Source of the DNA: Perognathus longimembris pacificus
Taxonomy: Eukaryota > Chordata > Mammalia > Rodentia > Heteromyidae
Assembly (NCBI RefSeq): GCF_023159225.1
Contig: NC_063171.1
Span: forward strand, 5,785,886-5,849,885
DNA: 64,000 nt
Reading direction: 5' to 3'
Shown here: one piece after another, positions 24,441 through 34,112 of the stretch
How the letters are laid out: each line of letters opens with the position of its first letter
How positions within the stretch are numbered: position 1 is the first letter of the stretch
Notes under the pieces: generated by a model
The model's input: only the letters and a program-made list of their open reading frames with translations
Database searches by the model: none
What the model was told of the DNA's origin: nothing
Translations under genes and position numbers: made by a program

Positions 24441-25060
24441 TCTTCTGTGCACAATAAAAATAAAATTCATTTTAGGAAATTTAGAAAATACAAAAGGCAT
24501 AAGCAAAGTAAAGTAAGAATCACTTGCTACCTAGGGATAACCCATGCTCACAAATTGACATATCATCTTTCTTTGATAAATTATAGTTGAAACTAAAATT
24601 ATAAGTACTTGTATGTCCTGGGTTTTTTTCCCACATAACCTCATGTTCAATTCTTCAATACCATTGAACATTTAGTACAAAAAGTAACGTTGGTAGTCCC
24701 ACTAATAATCTATGTCATGGATATATTCTATTTAACCTTTCCCCAACTGTTGGACAGTTGCATCATGTGCTACTAGAAAGGAACTCTGTAGAAAACCCTG
24801 CTGATTTTAAGTCTTTGTTTGCATTTCTGATTATGTTCCTAAAATAGATTCCTTTAAGTCCTCAAACACTATATCCTAAAAAATAGGCTCCCAAAAGAAA
24901 GGTAGGACTGTTTTGTGGTTATTGATACATATCACCAAACTGTGTGTCTGTGCACATGCATCCATTCATCGTCTGTGTTCAGAAGAGTTTGTGGTACCTT
25001 CACCCTGTGCACCCTAGTCACTCACTCTCTTAATGTGTGATCAGATATTGTAGATTAATC
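24441..25060. repeat. Possible ancient LINE remnant
   Basis: Phrases such as tttaggaaatttagaaaatac, ctagggataacccatgctc and ttgatacatatcaccaaactg resemble old L1/L2 3' sequences. The similarity is weak and from memory. Confidence 0.3.
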
Positions 25061-25449
25061 CTTGCACTCTCTGAGTAGAACCAAGTGGGTAATTGAGAAT
25101 CTGCTTAAATATATGAATCTGAAAGCTATATGTTTGTACATTCATATACCACATAACAACATGTTCGTCAACAGTGAGCTAATTGTCAGCAGTGGTCCCA
25201 TCAGAGTATACCTGAATGATAACAAAAATTGTATTCTTTCACAGTAAGTATTCCTGGTGCGTTTACTACCACTTCACTTCATTTAGAAATAACATACAGA
25301 TCTTCATTAACTTATAAGGATGATATGTTAAAGCAAATAGAAACCGAGTTATGTGGGTTTTTTAATTCTAAAATCAGCCCAACCACTATGAGTATTTCTG
25401 AATATGGAAATATTAGTACTATTCCATCTTTAGCTATCAGTCTATTTCT

Positions 25450-25940
25450 TTTTTTTTCAAATTTTTATTATCAAACTGATGTACAGAGAGGTTACAGTTT
25501 CATACGTTAGGCATTGGATACATTTCTTGTACTGTTTGTTACCTTGTCCCTCATACCCCCTCCCTCCTCCCCCTTTCCCTCCCCACCCCCCCCCGGAGGT
25601 GTTCGGTTCACTTACACCAAACAGTTTTGCAAGTATTGCTTTTGTAGTTGTTTGTCTTTTTTTACTCGTGTCTCTCAAACTTGCTATTCCCTTTCAATTC
25701 CCTACTTCCAATACCAATATACATGGTTTCCAATATACTCAGATAAGATTACAGAGATAGTGTAGGTACAACCACAGGAAGGTGATACAAGAACATCATC
25801 AATAATAGAAGCTACAGATACACATGGGACATTGAAAGTAGTTACAACTGTGATATAACAATTGTTTCCATAACATGGAGTTCATTTCACTTAGCATCAT
25901 CTTATGTGTTCATAAGGGTATAGCTATTGGGCCTTGTGAT
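25450..25940 (-). mobile_element. 5'-truncated antisense L1 3' end
   Basis: The T run at the left is the poly-A tail. The reverse complement matches the tail and 3'UTR of the 3472 copy (catacgttaggcattggatac, C-rich 25556-25600). It breaks off after gggccttgtgat at about 25940. The TSD TATCAGTCTATTTCT (25435-25449) pairs with TATCAGTCTGTTTCT (25975-25989), so the insertion includes the extra sequence at 25941-25974. Confidence 0.92.
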
Positions 25941-25944
25941 GCTC

Positions 25945-25976
25945 TTAGCTCAGTTGGTTAGAGCGTGGTGCTAATA
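25945..25976 (+). pseudogene. tRNA-Ile(AAT) 5'-half fragment captured at an L1 junction
   Basis: The 32-nt sequence from TTAGCTCAGTTGG to GTGGTGCTAATA matches cytosolic tRNA-Ile(AAT) from about nucleotide 7 into the anticodon loop. The match is to remembered sequence. It contains the D-arm and anticodon AAT (25973-25975) but no 3' half. Its last two bases overlap the L1's right TSD. It lies in the opposite orientation to the L1. It is not a functional tRNA gene, because acceptor, T-arm and terminator are absent. Confidence 0.85.
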
Positions 25977-25989
25977 TCAGTCTGTTTCT

Positions 25990-26454
25990 AGTGGGAAAAT
26001 ATATCCAGAAGTTAAATTGGGGTACTAGAAACACAATTCCATCTAACACAGCAAATCAGGGACCTAGACCTGGTAGGCAGGTTGAGGTCTCCATTAGAGT
26101 ATGGTACCCCTCTTTCTGCTCTTTAGAAGTGTTCTGGAGTACTCTTTGGCCCATGTTCTCTAATTCATTCATTTCTTCTTTTACTTCTTTCAACAGTACT
26201 CTCCATGACAACATCAAGAGACCATGTGCCCATAGCAAGTAGGAACAGACTAAAAAAATGCTTTAAAAATATCTCTAAAGATATTTGCAAGCATTTTTTA
26301 GTTAATGGTTAAAATTCATGACACACATTCATTTTTCTAAGTGACTTTTAAGTAGGAGTATCTGATTTCAACATGAGGATTACTCATGTTGAAGGGAAGA
26401 AAGGCGACTATCAAATAGCAGAGTAATTAAACTGCTTAAAAGTTAAGTTGCATC
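25990..26454. other. Unique stretch
   Basis: No feature recognised. Confidence 0.4.
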
Positions 26455-27135
26455 AGGAAATTGCAAATCAAAACAGCAAAGAGATTCCATTTCACCCTAG
26501 TTGAAATGGCTAACATTGAGAAAATGAAAACAAATGTTGGTGAGAATTTGGGTAGAGGGATGGGAGAAAGAACCCTTATTACTGTTGGTAGGAATGTAAG
26601 CTAGTGCAGCCATCCTGGAAATCAGTATGAATGGTTTATCAAAAAATTAAAAATAGAACTGTCATATAACCCTATTATACTATTCCTAGATATTTGTCCA
26701 AAAGAATCAAAGTCAGCATACAATAAAGAGTTGCAAACACATATTTATGGCAACACTATTCTCAATGGCCAAGTTATGGAATCAGCCTAGGTTCCTATCA
26801 GTGGGTGAATGGATAAAGAAAATGTAATATGTATACACATGGGACTTTTTTATCCCTATCAAGAAGGAAATATTGTTGTTTGCATAAAATGGATGGAACT
26901 AGAAGTCATCAGCAAAATGTTCAGTCTCAGAAAAGCAAGTGTCAGGGGCTGGGAATATGACCTAGTGGTAGTGTGTTTGCCTCGAATACATGAAGCCCTG
27001 GGTTCGATTCCTCAGTACCACATATATAGAAAAAGGCAGAAGGGGAGCTGTGGCTCAAGAGGTAGCATGCTAGCCTTGAGCAAAAAGAAGCCAGGGACAG
27101 TGCTCAGGCCCTGAGTTCCAAGCCCCAGCACTGGC

Positions 27136-27217
<82 letters not shown>

Positions 27218-27244
27218 GGAAGGAAGGAAGGAAGGAAGGAAGGA

Positions 27245-27312
<68 letters not shown>

Positions 27313-27500
27313 AAAGCAAATGTCACATGTTGTCTTTCATATGTGGAATGTAAAAAAAGGTGGGGCATGAAATGAGAAGGGAGACTATTGGGAAATAGAA
27401 AACATGCCAACAGGAAGAGAAAGGAGATGAATACAACCAGAATACCTATACACATGTGTGAAAATGTCAATAAACTCACTATTTTATAATGAATGAAAAT
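26455..27500 (+). mobile_element. Older L1 3' fragment interrupted by a SINE
   Basis: Diverged ORF2 C-terminal/3' sequence: ggaaattgcaaatcaaaac, tactgttggtaggaatgtaag, gaatggataaagaaaatg. It resumes after the SINE with tcacatgttgtctttcatatg. End points are approximate. Confidence 0.8.
26945..27311 (+). repeat. Dimeric ID SINE with a 175-bp polypurine tail
   Basis: The TSD is AAAAGCAAGTGTCA (26931-26944) versus AAAAGCAAATGTCA (27312-27325). The SINE body ends near 27135. Its tail has expanded into (GA)n to 27214, (GGAA)n to 27245 and (GAAA)n to 27311, all inside the TSDs. Confidence 0.93.
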
Positions 27501-27784
27501 GTCAGTAAACAATATTTTATACAACTAATATACACTAAAAATTCTAAAATTAACTTTTTAATTAAATGAAAAAAGCTAAATCAAATCAAAGTATTATATT
27601 TCTAAGTAGGATGTCTGTCAGCTTTATGACTGTGTGACAATCTGGATAGAAAATTTATTATCAAGATAATGAGTTCAAAATGCAGCAATGGTCCTCACTA
27701 GACTCTATGCTGAAAACAAGCTATACAACTGTGAGTAGGGATGGGAGGGAAAAACTGGGAAAGAGCAAGGGAAATGGTGACATT

Positions 27785-27886
27785 ATCTAAAAAGAAATGT
27801 ACTCATTACCTGATTTATGTAACTGTAACCCCTCTGTACATCACATTTATAATAACAATAAAAATTTTTAACTTAAAAAAACATAA
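27785..27886 (+). mobile_element. Minimal L1 tail
   Basis: Only the last ~80 nt of an L1 3'UTR is present (agaaatgtactcattacc ... ctctgtacatcac), ending in an A/T-rich tail. Confidence 0.7.
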
Positions 27887-27889
27887 TAT

Positions 27890-28010
27890 GTTCCAAGTGG
27901 AGCCCAGTGTAATTCTTGTAATCCATTCCAATCAAGAGGCTGAAGCAGATGCAAGTGGGTTGAGTTCAACTAGCCTGGGACTATGTAGTAGAATCATGTC
28001 AAAAAAAAAC
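27890..28010 (+). repeat. B1 monomer
   Basis: Reads gtaattcttgtaatccattcc, aagaggctgaagcag, gagttcaactagcctgggactatgtag, then an A run. No ID arm follows. Confidence 0.75.
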
Positions 28011-29019
28011 CTGAATTCATTTATTTACACAACGAGTGATTATTACATACCAGAACCTCGTGAAAAACAGTAGGTCCTAATATTGTAAGAAAAGAAGGTA
28101 GAGAGTGGCTATCAGATAATGGGAAGTTCCATGAAGTATGCCTTTTAATGCAGTTTTTCCAATGACTGCATCGCCATTAAAGAAAATTGCTCATGTTAAA
28201 AAAAAAAGTGTATGTTTCTGTAGTTTTTTTTAATGCAGTTTACTGAAGCAGATTGGAATTTTATTTCTTGGAACTAATAAAAGAGCCTTATGGGAGTTAC
28301 AAAGAAATAAAGACGATGACTTTACAATCATTTGTAGATACACAAGTATCTTTAGGTGGCCTTTTTACTGTTTTTAATGAAAATATCCCCAAACTTCTAC
28401 AATAATGGGTAATTCACCTAGAAACTCATCTTCATTATTTGTGTAATGTTTAATTCTCTCAGCTTTTAGTTTTGTATTCATCAGGCCTACTTAACAGCCG
28501 TAAGAAGATACTGAAGAGAATACCATGTTTACTCTAAAATATTCCATTGTTTAATAAGATCATCATTTGAAAAATCTAAGAAATGATTCCAGTTTATGAA
28601 GAGAGCAAGCTGGATAGATCAGTTAGCCTTGTTTGCATCATATGCACTGTCATCTCAGATTAGTTTTGTTGCATTCTCCCCTAGAAGACAAGATGCATAG
28701 AATATGTCACCATGAAAGCAGAACTTAATAAAAATCATGGTTCAATAGTATTCCTATCCAGTTCCTTATGACCTAGATATCTGTCAGTTGTAAGTTTCCC
28801 TTCCCTTTACCATATCCCTGTTTTGTGTTTTTTTTAAGCCATACATTCTACCCTAATGTACCTAGTAACACCTAGACAGGTCCTGTGCACTGTGTAAACA
28901 GGGAAGGGAATACCTGCTTCCTATGAATACTGACATCAACTGATGAAAGTAGAAATATAAATTCAGTTTGCATCTCTCCTTTGTTGTTGTTAAAGAAAGT
29001 GCAGAGATATACAATGTGT
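28011..29019. other. AT-rich unique stretch
   Basis: No feature recognised. Confidence 0.45.
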
Positions 29020-29450
29020 GTATTTCTCAGGCTTTGCATCTCTGTGACAAAATAATCTGAGATAATAAAATTAAAAGCAGGAATTATGCATTTCGTTCAT
29101 TATTTCAAAGGGTTCATGGTTTATTGGCCCTGTGTCCTTGGGAAAAACATCATGGCGGTGGTGGTAGTGGCATGTGACAAAGTAGCTTCTTCATCTCATT
29201 ACAGACAGGAAATAGAGGGAGACAGGAAGGGGCTAAGGACAAGATATTCACAAGGACCCACCCTCAATGACCTACTTTCTCTAACTCCCCAATGCTGTGA
29301 TCCTGTTATGAATCCAAGTGAATGATTAATGTAATGATTGGTTCAAAGCCTTAAGGAGCCAATCATTTTCCAAAAGCCCCATTAGCTGAGACTCAAGTCC
29401 TCAGTACATGAAGCTGTGTGATCATATCGTGAGGCAAGCCATCATAGAAC
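29020..29450 (-). mobile_element. ERVL-MaLR LTR fragment, antisense
   Basis: On the + strand, in reverse-LTR order: atctctgtgacaaaataatctgag, gcaggaattatg, gggttcatggtttattggccctgtg, acatcatggcggtgg, ggacccaccctcaatgacctactttc and ccaaaagcccc. This is the reverse complement of the ORR1/MLT1 LTR layout, well diverged. Confidence 0.65.
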
Positions 29451-30194
29451 CGTTTGTTCCTCTGTACCTTCACTAACTGCTATGTCACTCTGGGGCCAAA
29501 GTGGTACCCAGTCTTCAGAATGATAGAAGTAAAGTTCCCAGCATTGTGGTGAGCCATTTGGCTCTTCTTAGAACCTAATGTTTATGCTCAAAGGCAAAAA
29601 CAAAGGGAGACAGTTTTTATATTGTAGTTGTTCTGTGCTTTAATTAATGCTCTCTGTACATTTCACCATCTAGTAACACCTAGTTTCTTAAAGTTCTCTA
29701 TGTGTCTGAGTGTGTGTTCTCAGTTTCCCATTGTTTCCAGGTTTGTTCTGGTCCCTCCCCAGCCCAGTATCCCAGGATTTTATCAGGCTCTCTCCTAAGC
29801 TATACATAACATACTGATCATGAGAGCTACCACCATGCTAACACCCACTAGGTAAATCCTCATGGGATAATTGCACAGTGACAGTAAGAGTGTCACTTTC
29901 CATTTTTCCACAGTTAGGCAAATTTACATGCAGAGAAGTTAAATAACTTATACAAGATGGACTGGTGGCCACTGCCTCATGTGTTCAGTTCTCAAGCAGA
30001 TATTTGAAGATAATGTGGTGATTTCCTGCTCCTATTCTAGTCAAGTTGATTATTTCCACATGATTCAATGTCATTTACTTTCTTTCCATTGTGCTTATGT
30101 TTGAATTTTTCAATAGAGATTATATTTCAGTTAATCTCTAGGATAGTAAGAGTTTCTGGTGAATTGTTAGCAAAAAGACCAGATTAGGAGTAGA
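29451..30194. other. Unique stretch
   Basis: No feature recognised. Confidence 0.4.
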
Positions 30195-30470
30195 GTCTAT
30201 GGGGTTCTTTAGGTATAGGAAGGGAAAGGGGATATCAAAATTGAAAGACAAAGGACAAAAAGACAGACCATACCAAAAGCAATACTTAAAAAACCATTTG
30301 GTGTAAATCAACTGCACAACTCTTAGGTGGAGAGGAAAAGGGGGGAGGGGGGAAAATGAGGAAGGAGGTAACAAGTTGAACAAGAAATATACTCACTGCC
30401 TTACATATGAATCTGCAACTCCTCTGTACCACACTTTGACAATAAAGAAAAAAGTTTAATTAAAAAAGGG
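30195..30470 (+). mobile_element. L1 3'UTR and tail fragment
   Basis: Shows gatatcaaaattgaaagac, then catttggtgtaaatcaactgcac, a G-rich tract (30340-30352) and ctctgtaccacactttgacaataaag. The 5' boundary is uncertain. Confidence 0.8.
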
Positions 30471-30479
30471 CAGGTTTAA

Positions 30480-30825
30480 GCTTAGTATTATGGCTCACTT
30501 ATATAATCTCAACTACTTGGGAGGAGGTGGAGATCAGAAAAACTGAGGTTCAAGGCCAGTCTAGCAAAACACAGTAGCTAACCCCCATTTCAAACAATAG
30601 CTGAATGTGGTGGTACATACCTGCCATTCCAGCTATGTGGGAAGCATAAATTGGAGGATCATAGACCAGGCCATCTCCAGGGGAAAGTGAGAGCCCCTAT
30701 TCAAAAACTAACTGAAGTAAAAAAAGGAAAGTTGAGGGTGTGACTCAAGTGGTAAACTACTACCTAGCCAGTACAAGTCCCTAAGTTCAAATCCAATTGC
30801 TCTTTATCCATACCAAGAAAAAAAT
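30480..30825 (+). repeat. Composite B1-B1-ID (trimeric) SINE
   Basis: First B1: atggctcacttatataatctc ... caaggccagtctagc. Second B1: gctgaatgtggtggtacatacctgcc ... ggaggatcatagaccaggcc. ID-like arm: gttgagggtgtgactcaagtgg ... gttcaaatcc. A second copy of this architecture is at 41400-41685. Confidence 0.7.
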
Positions 30826-30858
30826 AATATATATAATATACATATATGTATGTATAAG

Positions 30859-30862
<4 letters not shown>

Positions 30863-30899
<37 letters not shown>
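30863..30899. repeat. (GT)n microsatellite
   Basis: About 18 GT units, preceded by a TA-rich run. Confidence 0.95.
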
Positions 30900-30902
<3 letters not shown>

Positions 30903-32085
30903 AGGATATGTTTTGTTTACATTACTCAAGAAGTCAAGAACTGAAAATATACCTGGAAAACCACTCATAAGTAAATACTTTTTCAGTACAGAACCACTCA
31001 GTAGAAAGATTCTCAGTAAGAACTGAATTGTTTTGTTCATTTATTTAAAAAGCTTACACTTTTCTTTCACCTGTTTCCAAAGAAAATGTTTGTGCTTTTT
31101 CAGAGTGTGCACATGGTTTCCACTTGCAGAGTTATAGATGCTTCCTGCCACTTCTTGGCTAAGCAGCATTCACAGAGCTCCAGTGAAGACAGAACAGAGC
31201 TCTTCCAGCCTTACCCAACCTCCTCAGCATGGCATGTTTCCTCACCAGTCCTCTTCTTAGACCAGCAACCCCACTTTGGCATCTGAAGAGCCATTGAAGA
31301 GTCTCCTCTAATGCTAACCCTCTGACCTCCCTCCTCTTGCTGCTTTGCTTTTCTACACTCACTAGAATAGAAATAGAGTGTCGGGGTTTCCCAAAATACA
31401 CATTTTTCTTGAATGCTTCCCCCTTGAAGTCTTGACTGAGCCAGCATATTATTGTCCCATTATCACTCCATTGTAATATCTGCCTGACAGATGCCTGTCA
31501 GTAAAACAAGATGATAATGGGAAGAAAATGTCCCTGCTAAAGCAGAAATCCCTGTCAGTCTCAGAAACACTTGTCATCCATAAGGAGGGCTTATAAATGC
31601 ATCAGTAGGGAATTCCTATGAATGGCCTTATAAGAGAGAAGAAGAAAAGAAAGCTGTTTCTCATACTCATTCAGATTCTTCCCCTGGTAGAAGCTTTCCC
31701 AGTGTGTATCATGGTGGAGCAGGATGGCAAGATGGCACCTGCAGACTTCATTGGATAAGAACCAATTACCAATGTATCAAAGACAAAGTCTAAGAAATAC
31801 AAACTTGGACTAGTCAGTTTGCAGAGGCCTTAGGTCTGTCCAACCTCATCCACCTGTTTGGGGTATCTAATAAATAATATTGAAATGGGACCTTACAGGG
31901 GACAAGAGGCATCAATGATCTATACAGTAATAAACAAAAGAAAGGATCTTTCAGAATGATTCTCATGATAATCAGCAAACATAGAAAGCCTCTGTGTACA
32001 AGAAGTGTGAAGCCTCAGGGAAGACTGTCACCCATGAAGACAAGTGTCTTAGACACTCAGGCTGGTGAGGATCTTCTGCCTAAGA
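30900..32085. other. Unique stretch
   Basis: No exon or repeat is supported. 31440-31640 is a candidate constrained segment (see findings). The frames at 31159-31447 overlap on the minus strand without family resemblance. Confidence 0.45.
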
Positions 32086-32175
32086 TTACTGAAAAGGGCT
32101 GGGGGCATAGGTCAACTGTTAGAGAAATTTCAAGACCCCAGATTCAACTCCCAATACTGCCAGAAGGGGAAACAG
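32086..32175 (+). repeat. ID monomer remnant
   Basis: aaagggctgggggcatagg ... cagattcaactcccaatactgcc resembles one ID arm, diverged. Confidence 0.55.
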
Positions 32176-32900
32176 AGAATTTAAATGGAAGAGACTAAAT
32201 TCTCACCTTAGTTTGCATCCCTGGAATCCACCAATCCAGCTTTCTGTATTTGTGGATGCAACTAAAATATCAATCCCTTCCTCTCAATATTGTCAATCAT
32301 GGGAAAGAATTAAGTGGCAATTGTGCTTTTTGTGTGTAAATTATAATTCAGGACAACCAAGTTGTACAATTGCTAAAGAATTGCTCTTTGCAAGACAATT
32401 CCCATATTAACTAGTGCAAGGACGTTATCATTGGAAAAGCATATTTACACAGCCACAAATAAAGTAAGTAATTCAGGCAGCTGCCATCATAGATGCATTC
32501 ATTAGGGCTTTAGAAATACATAAATAGAAATTCCCCAAGCCCAGTAAAAGTGGGATAGCTATACATTACTTACCTTATATGTGGTATACTATAAAGTACA
32601 CAGCACCGTCTATGAATTCTTTATTGCCCAAGACTTGAAATTGAAATTAATCAAATCCATATAGTTCTAGAAAATACAGGGGGTGGAAGAACAAGTAGAT
32701 GGTACCACAAGAAAAGGACCAAATTAAGAAAGTAGATATTGGGACAGGACTCTAGAGGAGCTATGTACAAACTACTTCAACCTGACAAGGGAAGAAGCTA
32801 TAGGAAGAAAGGGAGGTGCTGTACACAAATAAGAGAGACTTAAAATACATAAGTCCGAATGTGGTATGTACAACTTGAGCCATGGAAACAAACTGATAAT
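32176..32900. other. Unique stretch
   Basis: No feature recognised. Confidence 0.4.
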
Positions 32901-32915
32901 AAAAGATTTTTCAAG

Positions 32916-33339
32916 GGCTGGGAATGTGGCTAGTGGTAGAGTGCTTGTCTAGCATACATGAAGCCCTGGGTTTGATTCCTTGGCACCACCTAAATAGAAA
33001 AAGCCAGAAGTGGCACTGTGGCTCAAGTGGTAGAGTGCTAGCCTTGAACAAAAGAAGTTCAGGGGGGCTGGGGATATAGCCTAGTGGCAAGAGTGCCTGC
33101 CTTGGATACACGAGGTCCTAGGTTCGATTCCCCAGCACCACATATACAGAAAAAACGGCCAGAAGCGGCGCTGTGGCTCAAGTGGCAGAGTGCTAGCCTT
33201 GAGCGGGAAGAAGCCAGGGACAGTGCTCAGGCCCTGAGTCCAAGGCCCAGGACTGGCCAAAAAAAAAAAAGAAGTTCAGGGACATTGCCCAAGCCCTGAG
33301 TTCAAACCCCGGGACTGGCTAAAAACAAACAAACTAACT
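32916..33339 (+). repeat. Older dimeric ID SINE split by a younger copy
   Basis: The TSD AAAAGATTTTTCAAG (32901-32915, 33340-33354) encloses the whole structure. The left arm has the older gaatgtggctagtggtagag form. The right arm resumes at 33282 (acattgcccaagccctgag). Confidence 0.93.
33065..33267 (+). repeat. Dimeric ID SINE, class B, nested in an older copy
   Basis: The TSD is AAAGAAGTTCAGGG (33051-33064, 33268-33281). Class B bases are gatacacgaggtcctagg and gagcgggaagaagcc. Confidence 0.93.
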
Positions 33340-33354
33340 AAAAGATTTTTCAAG

Positions 33355-33799
33355 ACAGCTGGGGGTCTGAGTATTGGATAATAATGGAGCATTATTAAAT
33401 TTGTAGAATAATGGTTTTGTGGTGACATAAGAATAATTGACCATATTTTTTAGACTCATACTGACTTATATAGAGTTATATAGAGTTATATAAATAACAT
33501 AACTTCTGGGATTTGCTCAAAAATTCTTAATTGGAAGGAAAAAGGAAGGAGAGAGAAAGGAGAAAAAGAGGGTGGAAGAAAGGTAAAACCAAAGTGACAA
33601 AAATCTTGATTCAATTTTTACATTGAAATGTGGTATATGTGGATTTTCTGCAATATTCTATTTAACATTCTTATGATAAAATATGAAGGAAAGGAAGAAC
33701 AAATCTTTCTCAGGGATGATAATAGACATCTCTTGCTTACAGAAAAGATAGGAGCTATGACCCAAATGGTCATTATCAGATTATTCAAATTTTGGATTT
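33355..33799. other. AT-rich unique stretch
   Basis: The frame at 33628-33945 runs into the SINE that follows and is not supported as a gene. Nothing else was recognised. Confidence 0.4.
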
Positions 33800-34112
33800 T
33801 TAAAATTTTTTTCTTGGTAGTACTAGGAACTCAAAGCATCCTACTGGCTAGGCAGGTGCTCTATAATACTAAGAACTCGAAGCATCCTGCTGATTTGGCC
33901 AGTGCCCTACTACTTGAGCCATGTTCCCCGTCCATTTTGCTTTAGTTTTCTGTTGGTGTTATTTTGGCTTGATTTGGTTTTTTTGTTTGTTTCAGATAGA
34001 ATGTCCAGTTCTTGTCCAAGGGCATCTTTAGATTGTAATCCCCCTAAGCCTCCCTGTAGCTTGGACTAGCAGGTGCATGCCCCCACACCACCTGGTTTAC
34101 TTATGTTTCTTA
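33800..34112 (-). repeat. B1-dID SINE with an internal tandem duplication
   Basis: The ID arm part (actaggaactcaaagcatcctac) is repeated at once as actaagaactcgaagcatcctgc (33821-33866 and 33867-33913). B1 follows (gatagaatgtccagttcttg ... cagcctccctgtagc-like). Confidence 0.65.

Noticed and set aside
25942..25989. Functional tRNA-Ile gene
   Set aside because: Only the 5' half is present. There is no T-arm, acceptor 3' strand or T-run terminator, and the segment ends in a TSD.
26471..26560. CRISPR-like or other bacterial repeat arrays
   Set aside because: No regularly spaced direct repeats with unique spacers occur anywhere. All repeats are SINE, LINE, LTR or simple sequence.
27012..27524. 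170-codon minus-strand frame rich in Ser, Leu and Phe
   Set aside because: It translates the (GA)n/(GAAA)n microsatellite of a SINE tail.
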